Source: Zeimonas arvi (GTDB lineage Bacteria; Pseudomonadota; Gammaproteobacteria; Burkholderiales; Burkholderiaceae_E). From it: a stretch of 64,000 nt of DNA. Every line of letters starts with the position of its first letter. Within the stretch, counting starts at the first letter, position 1. The position numbers and the translations under genes are program-made. This document shows positions 34,283 through 43,392 of this stretch, piece after piece. The stretch spans positions 62,001 to 126,000 of the forward strand of contig NZ_VDUY01000004.1 in NCBI RefSeq assembly GCF_008039575.1, written 5' to 3'. The notes below the pieces were generated by a model. It did no database searches. It was not told the DNA's origin and saw nothing but the letters and a program-made list of their open reading frames with translations.

Positions 34283-35188
34283 ATGCGCCGTCATGTGGAT
34301 CCGGTCACCCTGCGCCTCTTCGTGGCGGTCTGCGAGGAAGGCAACATCGCCCGGGCCGCCGCCCGCGAGGCGCTGGTGGCCTCGGCCGTCAGCAAGCGGA
34401 TCGGCGCCATCGAGCGCGAGATCGGCGCCCCGCTGCTGGTGCGCAACCGGCGCGGCGTGGCGCCCACCGCCGCCGGCGAGGTGCTGTTGCGCCGGGCGCG
34501 CGAGATCCTCGGCGCGCTGGACCGCACGCTTGCCGAGCTCGACGAATTCTCCACCGGCGTGCAGGGCAGCGTGCGGGTGGTCGCCAGCGTTTCGGCGCTG
34601 GCCGAGGACCTGCCCGACGACATCGCGAGCTTCCTGGCCGCGTACCAGTCGGTGAGGGTCGTGCTCGACGAGGCCGTGAGCACGGCGATCGTGCGCATGG
34701 TCCGCGAGGGCGCGGCCGACATCGGCGTGCTCTGGGATGCCGCCGACATGTCGGCGCTGCAGGCAGTGCCCTACCGTTCGGATCGCCTCTGCGCGGTGGT
34801 CCATGCGCGCCACCCGCTGGCCAGGGCCGCGCGCACGACCTTCGCCGAGACGCTGGCCTGGCCGTCGATCGGCGTCACGCCCGGCGGCATGGTGGAGTCG
34901 ATGTTGCGTCGCCAGGCCGCGCTGCTCGGCGCGGCGCTCACTCCCAGGATCCAGGTCGCCAGTCTCGACGCGGCGCGCCGGATCGCGGCGGCGGGCCTGG
35001 GGCTGGCCATCCTGCCGGTCGAGGCGACGATGCCCTACGCCGGCGCGACCGGCCTGGTCGCGGTGCCGCTGACCGACGACTGGGCCCGGCGGCAGTTCGT
35101 CGTGTGCTCGCGACCGGATTCGATGCTGTCGGCGTCTTCCAGGGCCTTGATCGATCACCTGCGCCGCCGCGCGAAGGCGGGCGGGTGA
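34283..35188 (+). CDS. LysR-family regulator of the lyase/TRAP operon
   Basis: The 301-residue protein has the LysR winged helix (LRLFVAVCEEGNIARAAAREA, then SAVSKRIGAIEREIGAPLLVRNRRG) and a periplasmic-binding-like effector domain from about residue 90. It is transcribed divergently from the HMG-CoA lyase-like gene, the usual layout for a LysR regulator and its target. The start ATG 34283 lies 20 bp after the repeat array. Its end overlaps a convergent MFS gene by 34 bp. Confidence 0.9.
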   Translation: MRRHVDPVTLRLFVAVCEEGNIARAAAREALVASAVSKRIGAIEREIGAPLLVRNRRGVAPTAAGEVLLRRAREILGALDRTLAELDEFSTGVQGSVRVVASVSALAEDLPDDIASFLAAYQSVRVVLDEAVSTAIVRMVREGAADIGVLWDAADMSALQAVPYRSDRLCAVVHARHPLARAARTTFAETLAWPSIGVTPGGMVESMLRRQAALLGAALTPRIQVASLDAARRIAAAGLGLAILPVEATMPYAGATGLVAVPLTDDWARRQFVVCSRPDSMLSASSRALIDHLRRRAKAGG

Positions 35189-36372
35189 GCGAATAGCAGG
35201 ATCAGCGCGGCCAGGCAGAACACCGCGCCGGCGAGGAAGGTCTGCGCGGCGCCGAAGCGGTCCCAGAGCAGCCCGGCCAGCGCGCTGGCCACCAGCATCG
35301 CGATGCCGCTCACCAGGTTGAAGAAGCCGTAGGCGGTGCCGAGCAGCTCGGGCGGCGCCGCATCGGCCACCATGGTCGCCAGCAGGCCCTGCGTGATGCC
35401 CAGGTGCAGCCCCCACAGCGACACGCCCAGCCAGACCCATCCCCAGTGGCTGCTCCAGGCCAGCGCCAGGTCCGCCACCGCCAGCACGAGCAGGCCCGGC
35501 ATCAGCAGGGCGCGCCGGTCCATGCGGTCGGAGAGCCTCCCGAACGGGTAGGCCGACAGCGAATAGACGACGTTCATCGCGATCAGCACCAGCGGCACCA
35601 GCGCGAGCGGCAAGCCGCCCTGCTCCGCGCGCAGCACGAGGAAGGCCTCGCTGAAACGCGCCAGCGTGAAGACCGCGCCGAAGGCGACCACCCACCAGTA
35701 GGCGCGCGGCAGCCGCGCGAGGTTCGCGCGCCGGATCGGGTTGCCGGGGGATTGACCGCGCCCGCCCGCGGATTCGCGCACGCGCTCCGGCTCGCGCACG
35801 CCGACGAAGAGCAGCGCCACCGCCAGCACGCCGGGAATCACCGCCAGCCAGAAGACCGCCCGGAAGTCGTTCGCCCACAGCAGCATCAGGCCCATCGCGA
35901 CCAGCGGCCCCAGGAAGGCGCCCACCGTGTCCAGCGACTGGCGCAGCCCGAAGGCGGCGCCGCGGATCGATTCGGGCGCGATCTCGGCGACCAGCGCGTC
36001 GCGCGGCGCGCCGCGGATGCCCTTGCCGATCCGGTCGATCAGCCTGGCCGCGAACACGAAGCCTGCGCCCGGGGCCAGCGCGAACAGCGGCTTGGACAGC
36101 GCGCCCAGGCCGTAGCCCAGCACCGCCAGAGGTTTGCGTCGGCCCCAGTAGTCGGACAGCATGCCGGAGAAGACCTTGACGACCAGGGCGGTGGCCTCGG
36201 CGAAGCCCTCGATCAGGCCGACCGCGAACGCGCTCGCGCCCAGCCCCACCACCAGGTAGACCGGCAGCAGGCTGTGGATCATCTCCGAGGACACGTCCAT
36301 CAGCAGGCTCACGAAGCCGAGCGTCCAGATCGCAGCGGGCAGACGGGTGCGATGCGCGGGGTGGCTGCTCAT
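35155..36372 (-). CDS. MFS transporter, DHA1-like
   Basis: The 405-residue polytopic protein has about 12 helices and the major-facilitator loop motif GMLSDYWGRRKPLAVLGYGLG near residue 70, repeated as AYPFGRLSDRMDRRALLMPG in the second half. RLIDRIGKGIRGAPRDALVAE near residue 112 is typical of one MFS branch often annotated as multidrug or unknown. Substrate is unknown. The start is ATG 36372; an upstream in-frame extension is Arg-rich and unlikely. Confidence 0.85.
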   Translation of the reverse strand: MSSHPAHRTRLPAAIWTLGFVSLLMDVSSEMIHSLLPVYLVVGLGASAFAVGLIEGFAEATALVVKVFSGMLSDYWGRRKPLAVLGYGLGALSKPLFALAPGAGFVFAARLIDRIGKGIRGAPRDALVAEIAPESIRGAAFGLRQSLDTVGAFLGPLVAMGLMLLWANDFRAVFWLAVIPGVLAVALLFVGVREPERVRESAGGRGQSPGNPIRRANLARLPRAYWWVVAFGAVFTLARFSEAFLVLRAEQGGLPLALVPLVLIAMNVVYSLSAYPFGRLSDRMDRRALLMPGLLVLAVADLALAWSSHWGWVWLGVSLWGLHLGITQGLLATMVADAAPPELLGTAYGFFNLVSGIAMLVASALAGLLWDRFGAAQTFLAGAVFCLAALILLFAHPPAFARRRR

Positions 36373-36494
36373 GCCGGCTCGTTCAGGTCGCGATGAGGGG
36401 CGGCGGACTCGGTACCGTAAAGGCTCAAAATGGGCGACTATCCCGAGGCGGCGCGTCGTCGATCGACGACGCGCGCCGGGCACACGGAGGCACG

Positions 36495-37172
36495 ATGGAT
36501 CAGGATACGACGAAGCTCGAAGGCGAGGTGAAGGCAGCGGTCGAAAGCGACCCGGCCTCGATCGCCGAACGCGTGCGCGGCATCACGCTCTCGGCCCTGT
36601 CCGAGGGCAGGCTCGACGGCGAGGGCATCCGGCAGGTGATGGGCGCGGTCTTGAAGGGCGCCCAGCAGGGCGTCGCCCGGCCGGGCGAGCAGAGCAGGGC
36701 CGCGCTCGAGGAAGCGGTGCGCGGGCTCGACGAGGCCCTCGCGGCCGCCGCCCAGGCCACCCAGCTGGCGATCCAGGAAGCCGCCGGCCGCACCAGCGAG
36801 TTCTCCCGGGAAGGCCTGAAGACCCGGGCCGACGAGCTCGCAGGCCTGGAGTCGCGGTTCCTGGACACGCTGACGGAAGCGGCCCGCAGCGCGACGGGCC
36901 ATGTGCAGGAAACGCTGCGCGACCTGGCGGCGCATTCGCGGGCCAGTGGAACCGCGGTCGGCGGCCGTGTGCAGTCGGCCGCCTCGCAGCTCGCCCGGGC
37001 GCTGGCGGACGCGGCCCAGGACCAGTTCGAGGCCGGCGCGCGCACCGTGCGCAACGAGGCGGGGCTCCTGGCAGGACTGGCCGCAGGCATGCTGCGCGGC
37101 ATTGCCGACTCGCTGCAGCCGGCGTCCGGGCGGCGCGACGAGAGGGGCACGCCCCCGAGCGATCGCAGCTGA
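36495..37172 (+). CDS. Alanine-rich helical protein coupled to UbiB-type kinase (DUF6781-like)
   Basis: The 225-residue protein is almost wholly helical and Ala/Glu/Arg-rich: IAERVRGITLSALSEGRLDG near residue 23, VMGAVLKGAQQGV, then long amphipathic helices from residue 70 to 205. The composition recalls phasin- or apolipoprotein-like helical proteins that sit on lipid or polymer surfaces. CGGAGG precedes ATG 36495. Its TGA overlaps the kinase ATG (TGATG), so the two proteins are made together. Family assignment is tentative. Confidence 0.7.
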   Translation: MDQDTTKLEGEVKAAVESDPASIAERVRGITLSALSEGRLDGEGIRQVMGAVLKGAQQGVARPGEQSRAALEEAVRGLDEALAAAAQATQLAIQEAAGRTSEFSREGLKTRADELAGLESRFLDTLTEAARSATGHVQETLRDLAAHSRASGTAVGGRVQSAASQLARALADAAQDQFEAGARTVRNEAGLLAGLAAGMLRGIADSLQPASGRRDERGTPPSDRS

Positions 37173-38857
37173 TGCTCTGGCAGGCCATCGGCGCCGCGCG
37201 CGACCTTTCGCGCGCCAACGACATCGCGGCCGTCCTGATCCGCTACGGCTTCGGCGACCTGGTCCGGCGCATCGGCATGGCCGGCGCGCTGGAGAAAGCG
37301 GGCAAGGCGCTGCACTGGCGCGCGCCCGAGGAACTCGCGCGGCTGGAGCCGCCGGCACGCGTGCGGCGCGTGCTCGAGGACCTGGGGCCCACCTTCGTGA
37401 AGCTGGGCCAGATCCTGGCCACCCGGGTCGACCTGTTTCCCCCGGAATGGATCGAGGAGCTCGGCAAGCTGCAGGACGCGGCGCCGGCTGCCGATTTCGC
37501 CTCGATCCGCGCGCAGCTCACCGAAGACCTCGGCGAGGCGCCCGAGACCGCGTTCGCTCGCCTGGACACCGACCCGATCGCCGCCGCTTCGCTGGCGCAG
37601 GTCCATCGGGCCACGCTGCCCGACGGGAAAGAGGTCGTGCTCAAGGTCCGGCGCCCGGGGATCCGCCCGGTGGTGGAAGCCGACCTGCATCTGCTCGCGC
37701 GGCTGGCCGAGATCCTCGAGGCGGAAGCGCCCGACCTGCGCCGCTACCGGCCGCGCGAGGTGGTGCGCGAGTTCACGCTGTCCTTGCGCCGCGAGATGGA
37801 CTTCGCTGCCGAGTGCCGGATTGCCGAGCGGGTCGCCGCCAACTTCGCCGGCAGTCCGGATGTCGTGGTGCCGGCGATCCACTGGCAGTGGTCCGGCGAG
37901 CGGCTCAACGTGCAGGATTTCGTCGAAGGCATTCCTGGCCGCGACCTGGCGACGGCCGACGCGGCGGGCCTGGACCGCAAGCTGCTGGCCCGGCGCGGCG
38001 CCGCGGCGGTGCTGAAGATGATGCTCGAGGACGGCCTGTTCCACGCGGATCCGCACCCGGGCAACGTGTTCTATCTGCCGGGCAACCGCCTGGCCTTCAT
38101 CGACTTCGGGATGGTGGGCCGGCTGACCGAGGAGCGGCGCTATCAGGTGGCGCTGATGCTGCACGGGTTGGTCACCGGCGATTCCGAGACGGTCGCCGAG
38201 GTGCTGCTCGACTGGCGCAGCGACGCCGACCGCGAGATCGACCCGGCGCGGCTTCGCCACGAGATCGACGGCTTCGTCGACCAGTACCGCAACGTGCCGC
38301 TGCGGCAGCTGGACCTGGCGGCCATGCTGTCGGACCTGCTGGCGATCCTGCGCGAGAACGACCTGTCCCTGCCGCCGGACCTGTCGCTTCTGGTCAAGGC
38401 CTTCATCACGCTGGAGGGCCTGGGGCGGCAACTCGACCCGGACTTCGACATGGCGGCCGAGGCCGCGCCTTTCCTCGAGCGCGTGCTGCTGGCGCACCAG
38501 TCGCCGGCCGCCATCGCGAAGCGGGGCTGGCGCGCGGCGGGCGGCGCGTTGAGCCTGCTGGCCTCGCTGCCGCAGGATCTCGGCCAGCTGATGCGCGCGG
38601 CCCGACGCGGCAGGCTGAACATGCAGGTCGACATCGTGGCGCTCGACCGCTTCGGCGAGAAGCTCGATCGCGCGGCAAGCCGCATGACCATCGGCATCGT
38701 GACCGCCGCGCTGATCATCGGCACCGCGATCCTGATGACGGTGGTGGGCGATCCGGCATTCACCGGCCTGCGCACGCTGGGACTGCTGGGTTTTTTCGGC
38801 GCGGTGGCCGGCGGGGTATGGGTGCTGCTGTCGATCTGGCGCGGCAGGCGCTCCTAG
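37172..38857 (+). CDS. ABC1/UbiB-family atypical kinase
   Basis: The 561-residue protein has the family KxGQ motif (FVKLGQILATR near residue 75), the Ala-rich loop AAASLAQVHRA near residue 135, VVLKVRRPG (ATP lysine), the catalytic loop LFHADPHPGNVF near residue 290 and FIDFGMVG. Two hydrophobic helices close the C-terminus, as in membrane UbiB. UbiB proteins support coenzyme Q synthesis or lipid transport. The usual ubi neighbours are absent, so a non-ubiquinone role is possible. Confidence 0.9.
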   Translation: MLWQAIGAARDLSRANDIAAVLIRYGFGDLVRRIGMAGALEKAGKALHWRAPEELARLEPPARVRRVLEDLGPTFVKLGQILATRVDLFPPEWIEELGKLQDAAPAADFASIRAQLTEDLGEAPETAFARLDTDPIAAASLAQVHRATLPDGKEVVLKVRRPGIRPVVEADLHLLARLAEILEAEAPDLRRYRPREVVREFTLSLRREMDFAAECRIAERVAANFAGSPDVVVPAIHWQWSGERLNVQDFVEGIPGRDLATADAAGLDRKLLARRGAAAVLKMMLEDGLFHADPHPGNVFYLPGNRLAFIDFGMVGRLTEERRYQVALMLHGLVTGDSETVAEVLLDWRSDADREIDPARLRHEIDGFVDQYRNVPLRQLDLAAMLSDLLAILRENDLSLPPDLSLLVKAFITLEGLGRQLDPDFDMAAEAAPFLERVLLAHQSPAAIAKRGWRAAGGALSLLASLPQDLGQLMRAARRGRLNMQVDIVALDRFGEKLDRAASRMTIGIVTAALIIGTAILMTVVGDPAFTGLRTLGLLGFFGAVAGGVWVLLSIWRGRRS

Positions 38858-39987
38858 GCGGCCTTCGCCAGGCAGCGGCGGTGCCGCTCGTTCACCCGGT
38901 CGGCGAACCATTCGGTCGTCAGCTTGCGGCTGATCTTGGGGCCTTTCAGCGCGATCTGCGGCACCACCGCGCGCGGCAAGGGCTGGCGCTCGAGCTGCTC
39001 GGCCAAGGCGAAAACGCGCCGGTAGAGCTCGCTGTCCTCGAACTTTCGCCGGTCGCCGAGCTCGAGCGCCCGGCGGATCTCGCCATCGCCGATGCCCAGC
39101 CGCTTGCCGAGGGAGCGGATCGCGAGTTCGGTCTGGCCGGGGCTCGCGTCGCGGCCGGCATCGTGCCGGACCAGGTCGCCGTCGAGCGCGAGCGGAATGC
39201 CCGAGGCGATGCTCGCCGCATTCTGGAAGGCGGCGTTGCGGCTCGCGTAGCGGCCGGCATTGAAGTCCGCGAACCGGTAACGGTGGCTGTCGTAGGCGGC
39301 GGGATAGTCGAGCAGGTGGGCGATGCCGAAATACAGTCCGCCGCGCCGGGTGAAGACCTCGTCGCGAATCGATCCGGTCATCGGGTAGGGATAGCCGCGC
39401 TCGCCCGCGTGCTGCTCGGCGAAGGCGATGCTCACCTGCATCGGGCCGCCGGTGCGCACCGGGTTCCAGCCGCCGAAGAGCCGTTTGCCCATCGGCGCCA
39501 TGTCGATGAAGTCCTCGAACACGCGGCTCAGCGCCTTCTCTGTCCGGGCGGCGGCGATCCGCTCCGCATAGGTCTTGCCCGTAGGAGACGAAAGCCCGAG
39601 CGCGGCGTTCACCGCGAACTTCGGGATGCCGATGCGATCGGCGCGCCGGTCGATCTCCTCGCGTGCGATCCGGCCCAGGTCCGGCACCGCCGGATCGGCG
39701 CGATAGCTCGATTCCTGTTCGGTGATCGCCAGCGCCGCGCAGATGTTCGGAAGGCTGGCGGGGATCCCGAGACTGGTCAGCGCCGCGTAGATGTCGGTGG
39801 CCCAGCCGGCGCGGTCGCCGACCGAGGCCGGCATCAGGTTCGCGATCAGCGCGCGAACCTCCTCGGGCCGCGGCGGCATCGGGTCGGGCATGTGCGGGTC
39901 GATCGCGCAGCCCGCGAGCAGCGCGGCCGCCGACACCGCCAGCCAGGCGAGCGATCGCGATGCGGCATCGAGGAATTTCGTGATCAT
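38854..39987 (-). CDS. DUF1615 family lipoprotein
   Basis: The 377-residue protein has a lipoprotein signal (SAAALLAGC) and the DUF1615 pattern: NICAALAITEQESSYRADPAVP near residue 82, RIGIPKFAVNAALGLSSP, FGGWNPVRTGGPMQVSIAFAE and RRGGLYFGIAHLLDYPAAYD. The EQESSY segment hints at a lytic-transglycosylase-like fold, but no activity is established to my knowledge. ATG 39987 is chosen for the signal peptide. It is convergent with the UbiB gene, overlapping by 4 bp. Confidence 0.88.
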   Translation of the reverse strand: MITKFLDAASRSLAWLAVSAAALLAGCAIDPHMPDPMPPRPEEVRALIANLMPASVGDRAGWATDIYAALTSLGIPASLPNICAALAITEQESSYRADPAVPDLGRIAREEIDRRADRIGIPKFAVNAALGLSSPTGKTYAERIAAARTEKALSRVFEDFIDMAPMGKRLFGGWNPVRTGGPMQVSIAFAEQHAGERGYPYPMTGSIRDEVFTRRGGLYFGIAHLLDYPAAYDSHRYRFADFNAGRYASRNAAFQNAASIASGIPLALDGDLVRHDAGRDASPGQTELAIRSLGKRLGIGDGEIRRALELGDRRKFEDSELYRRVFALAEQLERQPLPRAVVPQIALKGPKISRKLTTEWFADRVNERHRRCLAKAA

Positions 39988-40135
39988 GGGCAGGAATCGC
40001 GCAAACGGAAGCACGGCGGGAAGCACTCGGGCGGGCCGGCCCGGCGCAGAATGACACCTGCGCCGATGGCGCTCCGCCGGCACGACCGGAAGGCCGCCAT
40101 TGTGTCATTCCCGCCCCACGGAGAACCGAAGGCCC

Positions 40136-41275
40136 ATGAGCAATCGTCCCGCGAGCATCGCCGTCCTGGGCGCAGGCTTTGCCGGCCTGTCCACGATCCG
40201 GGCGCTGCGCAAGCGCGATCCCGGGGCCGAGATCACGCTCGTCGCGCCGCGCGCGGAACTGCACTACCTGCCCGGAATCATCTGGATCCCCAGCGGGCTG
40301 CGCAAGCGCGAGGACCTCGTCATTGCCCTCGACGGATTCCTGAGGCGGCAAGGGGTGCGCTTTCATGCCGCCGAAGTGACCGGCCTGGCCGACGGCGGCC
40401 GCACGGTGCAGACCACCGCGGGCGGCCTGGCCAACGACGCGCTGGTCATTGCCACCGGCGGGCGCTTCATCAAGAAGCTGCCGGGCATCGAGCACGCGAT
40501 CACGCCCTGCGAAGGCATCGCCGCGGCGGAGCGGATTCGCGACCGCCTGCGCGACCTGCAGGGCGGCACGATCGCGGTCGGTTTCGCCGGCAATCCGAAC
40601 GAACCCAGCGCGATGCGCGGCGGGCCGATGTTCGAGTTCCTGTTCGTCATCGACCAGCAGCTGCGACGCGAAGGCCGCCGCGATCGCTTCGAGCTGGTGT
40701 TCTTCAATCCGTCGAAGGAGCCCGGGAACCGGCTGGGCCCCAAGGCGGTGAAGTTCCTGCTTGCCGAGATGGCGCGGCGCGGCATCCGCACCCACCTCGG
40801 TCACAAGATGCAGCGCTTCGAGGCGGACAAGGTGGTCACCGAGGGCGGCGAGTTCTCCGCCGACCTGATCCTGTTCATGCCGGGCATGACCGGCAATGCC
40901 TGGTTCGACGCCACCGAGCTGCCGCGCTCGGCCGGCGGCCTCATCCAGGCCGACGCACACTGCCGGGTGCCAGGATTCGACAAGGTCTACGTGGCCGGCG
41001 ACTCGGGCAGCTTCCCGGGACCGGACTGGATGCCCAAGCAGGCGCACATGGCCGACCTGCAGGCCGCCGCCGCGGCCGCCAACCTGCTGGGCGACCTGGC
41101 CGGTAAGCGGTCGAGCGACACCTTCCAGGTCGAGCTGATGTGCATCGTGGACGCGATCGACCAGGGCACGCTGGTCTGGCGCACGCCGCAGAGGAACCTG
41201 CTGCTGCCGTCCACGCGGCTGTTCCACTGGGCCAAGCGCGGCTTCGAGTGGAAGTACCTGAGGCAGTATCGCTGA
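40136..41275 (+). CDS. FAD-dependent oxidoreductase, sulfide:quinone reductase-like
   Basis: The 379-residue flavoprotein has the dinucleotide fold AVLGAGFAGLSTIRALRK at the N-terminus, LVIATGG near residue 105, and the FAD-binding KVYVAGDSGSFPGPDWMPKQAHMAD segment near residue 288. It is closest to sulfide:quinone oxidoreductases. SQR-type cysteines: one is seen in ITPCEG and one in ELMCIVD, but the central segment reads NEPSAMRGGPMFEF, without the redox cysteine. It may therefore be a related quinone reductase rather than a true SQR. Confidence 0.8.
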   Translation: MSNRPASIAVLGAGFAGLSTIRALRKRDPGAEITLVAPRAELHYLPGIIWIPSGLRKREDLVIALDGFLRRQGVRFHAAEVTGLADGGRTVQTTAGGLANDALVIATGGRFIKKLPGIEHAITPCEGIAAAERIRDRLRDLQGGTIAVGFAGNPNEPSAMRGGPMFEFLFVIDQQLRREGRRDRFELVFFNPSKEPGNRLGPKAVKFLLAEMARRGIRTHLGHKMQRFEADKVVTEGGEFSADLILFMPGMTGNAWFDATELPRSAGGLIQADAHCRVPGFDKVYVAGDSGSFPGPDWMPKQAHMADLQAAAAAANLLGDLAGKRSSDTFQVELMCIVDAIDQGTLVWRTPQRNLLLPSTRLFHWAKRGFEWKYLRQYR

Positions 41276-41432
41276 GCCGGTCGACGAGGGCCTTGGCGCG
41301 GCGAGCATCGGGCAGGAGAATGCAGGCACGCCCCATCCCGGATCTCCGGTGCGGAATCGGGGCCGGGATTCGCCCTGGCGCGGCCCATGACAGAACCGAT
41401 CCGAGGCAGGTCACGACATTCACGGAGGCAGC

Positions 41433-41741
41433 ATGAGCAGCGAACCGATCGACATGGAAGCCGCGCTGCGGGACCCAGCCGCGGTCTTCGCCTCGCCTGA
41501 GGCGGTCGCGGAGCATGCGGAGCTCTCCAGGGAGCAGAAGATCGAGGTCCTGAGGCTCTGGGGGTACGGCGCGTCCGAAGCCGAGGTGGCCACCGAGGAA
41601 GGCATGCCGGGCGGCGGCGACGGGAGCGAGCTGCTCAGGCGAATCATCCTGGCGCTGGACGGGCTGATCGGGGAGGTCGACGTTGGCGATTCCGCACCCA
41701 CCAAGCAGCACGCGGTGCTGCTTCGGCAGGGGCGATCCTGA
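41433..41741 (+). CDS. Small conserved acidic protein of unknown function
   Basis: The 102-residue protein contains LSREQKIEVLRLWGYGASEAEVATEEGMPGG (written here in two parts: LSREQKIEVLRLWGYGASEA and EVATEEGMPGG), a pattern I know from short conserved proteobacterial proteins of unknown role. Two helices and an acidic tail are predicted. GGAGGCAGC precedes ATG 41433. It lies alone between the flavoprotein and the convergent GMC gene. Confidence 0.7.
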   Translation: MSSEPIDMEAALRDPAAVFASPEAVAEHAELSREQKIEVLRLWGYGASEAEVATEEGMPGGGDGSELLRRIILALDGLIGEVDVGDSAPTKQHAVLLRQGRS

Positions 41742-41789
41742 TTCGTCTCGCTCGGCGCCTTGTCAGAGGGGCGCCGCAACCGCCTGCGC

Positions 41790-43388
41790 TCAGGCGCCTC
41801 GCGCGTCTTCCAGTATCAGGTCGGCCGCCTTCTCCGCCACCATCATCACCGCGGCCTGCGTGTTGCCCGACACCATCGACGGCATCACCGAGGCGTCGGC
41901 CACGCGCAGGCCGGCGATGCCGCGCAGCCCTAGCCGCGGGTCGACCACCGCCCGGTCGTCCTCGCCCATCCGGCAGGTGCCGATCGGGTGGTAGATGGTC
42001 TGGCCGTTGAGGCGGCCGAACTCCAGCCACTCGTCGTCGGTCTTCACCTGCGGTCCCGGCGCGGTCTCGATGTCGACGTAGGGCGCCAGCGCCGGCTGCG
42101 CGACGATTCGCCGGGCGATCTTCATCGCATCGACCAGGCACCGGCGGTCGGACTCGGTGGCCAGGAAGTTCGGCCGGATCGAAGGGCCCTCGAAGGGATC
42201 GGCCGAGCGGACGTGGATGCTGCCCGTCGACTCGGGCCGCAGCTGCGCGACGCCGATGGTCATGCCGGGCACCTTGTCGAGGATGCGCTCGGCCGCGTTC
42301 GCGTAGGTGGCGTGCATGAAGAAGTACTGCGCGTCGGGCGTGGCCAGTTCGGGCCGGGTGCGCACGAAGCCGTGCACCAGCCCGGTGCCCAGGGTCAGGA
42401 TGCCCGTGCGCGTGGCGAAGTACTGCGCCACCGCCCGCACGAGACGCCAGCCGCGCGCCATCTCGTTCAGCGTGATCGTGTCCTTCAGCCGCCAGTTCAT
42501 CCGCGTGCAGAAGTGGTCGATGTAGTTCTCGCCCACGCCTGCCAGGGCGTGCCGCACCGGAAGGCCCAGCGCTTGCAGCACCGCGGGGCTGCCGATGCCG
42601 GAGAGCTCGAGGATCTGCGGCGTCTGCACGCTGCCGGCCGCCATGATCACCTCGATGCCGGCCTTGACCGTGACATCGCGGCCGGCCTGCCGGAAGCTCA
42701 CGCCGGTGCAGCGGGTGCCGTCGAGCTCGACGCGCAGCACATGCGCGCCGGTCTCGATCCTCAGGTTCGGCCGGCTGCGCGCCGGCTTCAGGTAGCCGTC
42801 GTAGGTGCTCCAGCGCTTGCCGCCGTGCTGCAGCACCTGGTACCAGCCGACACCGTCCTGGCGCGCGTCGTTGTAGTCCTCGTTCAGCGGCTGGCCGTCC
42901 TGCTGGGCGGCCTTCAGGAAGGCGTCGGCGATCTGGAAGCGCTCGCTGACCCGGTGCAGCCGCATCGGGCCGCCGTGGCCGCGCTTCGGTCCGCCGGGGG
43001 CGTAATCCTCGAGCTTGCGGAAGTAGGGTTCCACCGCCGCCGCGCCCCAGCCGCGCGCCCCGGACCGCTCCCAGGCATCGAAGTCGCCGGGTTGGCCGCG
43101 CACGTAGATCATGCCGTTGATCAGCGTGGAGCCGCCCAGGCCCCTGCCGCGCGGCACCGCGATCACCCGGTTGCGCGTGTTCTCCTCGGGGTCGGTCTGG
43201 AAGCCCCAGTTGAACTCGCGCCCGCGCATCAGCCTGGCGAAGCCGGCCGGGATCGGGATCCAGAAGTTCCTGGGCTCGCCGCCCGCTTCGAGCAGCAGCA
43301 CCTTGTGGCGCCCGGACTCGGTCAGGCGGTTGGCGAGGATGCAGCCGGCGGCGCCGCCGCCGACGATCACGTAGTCGAAGCTGTCCAT
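41790..43388 (-). CDS. GMC-family FAD oxidoreductase (choline dehydrogenase-like)
   Basis: The 532-residue enzyme has the N-terminal FAD motif YVIVGGGAAGCILANRLTE, GRGLGGSTLINGMIYVRG near residue 80 (GMC signature 1), GSVQTPQILELSGIG near residue 252 (signature 2) and the C-terminal HPIGTCRMGEDD with MVSGNTQAAV. Members oxidise alcohols such as choline or polyethylene glycol. The start, ATG 43388, is 4 bp from the shikimate dehydrogenase stop, so the pair may be cotranscribed. Confidence 0.93.
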   Translation of the reverse strand: MDSFDYVIVGGGAAGCILANRLTESGRHKVLLLEAGGEPRNFWIPIPAGFARLMRGREFNWGFQTDPEENTRNRVIAVPRGRGLGGSTLINGMIYVRGQPGDFDAWERSGARGWGAAAVEPYFRKLEDYAPGGPKRGHGGPMRLHRVSERFQIADAFLKAAQQDGQPLNEDYNDARQDGVGWYQVLQHGGKRWSTYDGYLKPARSRPNLRIETGAHVLRVELDGTRCTGVSFRQAGRDVTVKAGIEVIMAAGSVQTPQILELSGIGSPAVLQALGLPVRHALAGVGENYIDHFCTRMNWRLKDTITLNEMARGWRLVRAVAQYFATRTGILTLGTGLVHGFVRTRPELATPDAQYFFMHATYANAAERILDKVPGMTIGVAQLRPESTGSIHVRSADPFEGPSIRPNFLATESDRRCLVDAMKIARRIVAQPALAPYVDIETAPGPQVKTDDEWLEFGRLNGQTIYHPIGTCRMGEDDRAVVDPRLGLRGIAGLRVADASVMPSMVSGNTQAAVMMVAEKAADLILEDARGA

Positions 43389-43392
43389 GGGA

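Noticed and set aside
36901-41106. 1401-codon open frame on the plus strand
   Set aside because: Shadow of the UbiB and DUF1615 genes in another frame; Arg/Ala/Gly-rich with no motif.
36500-41329. 1609-codon open frame on the minus strand
   Set aside because: It runs across five well-supported genes on both strands, is rich in Arg/His/Gln/Pro and has no domain pattern. GC-rich DNA with few stop codons yields such shadows.
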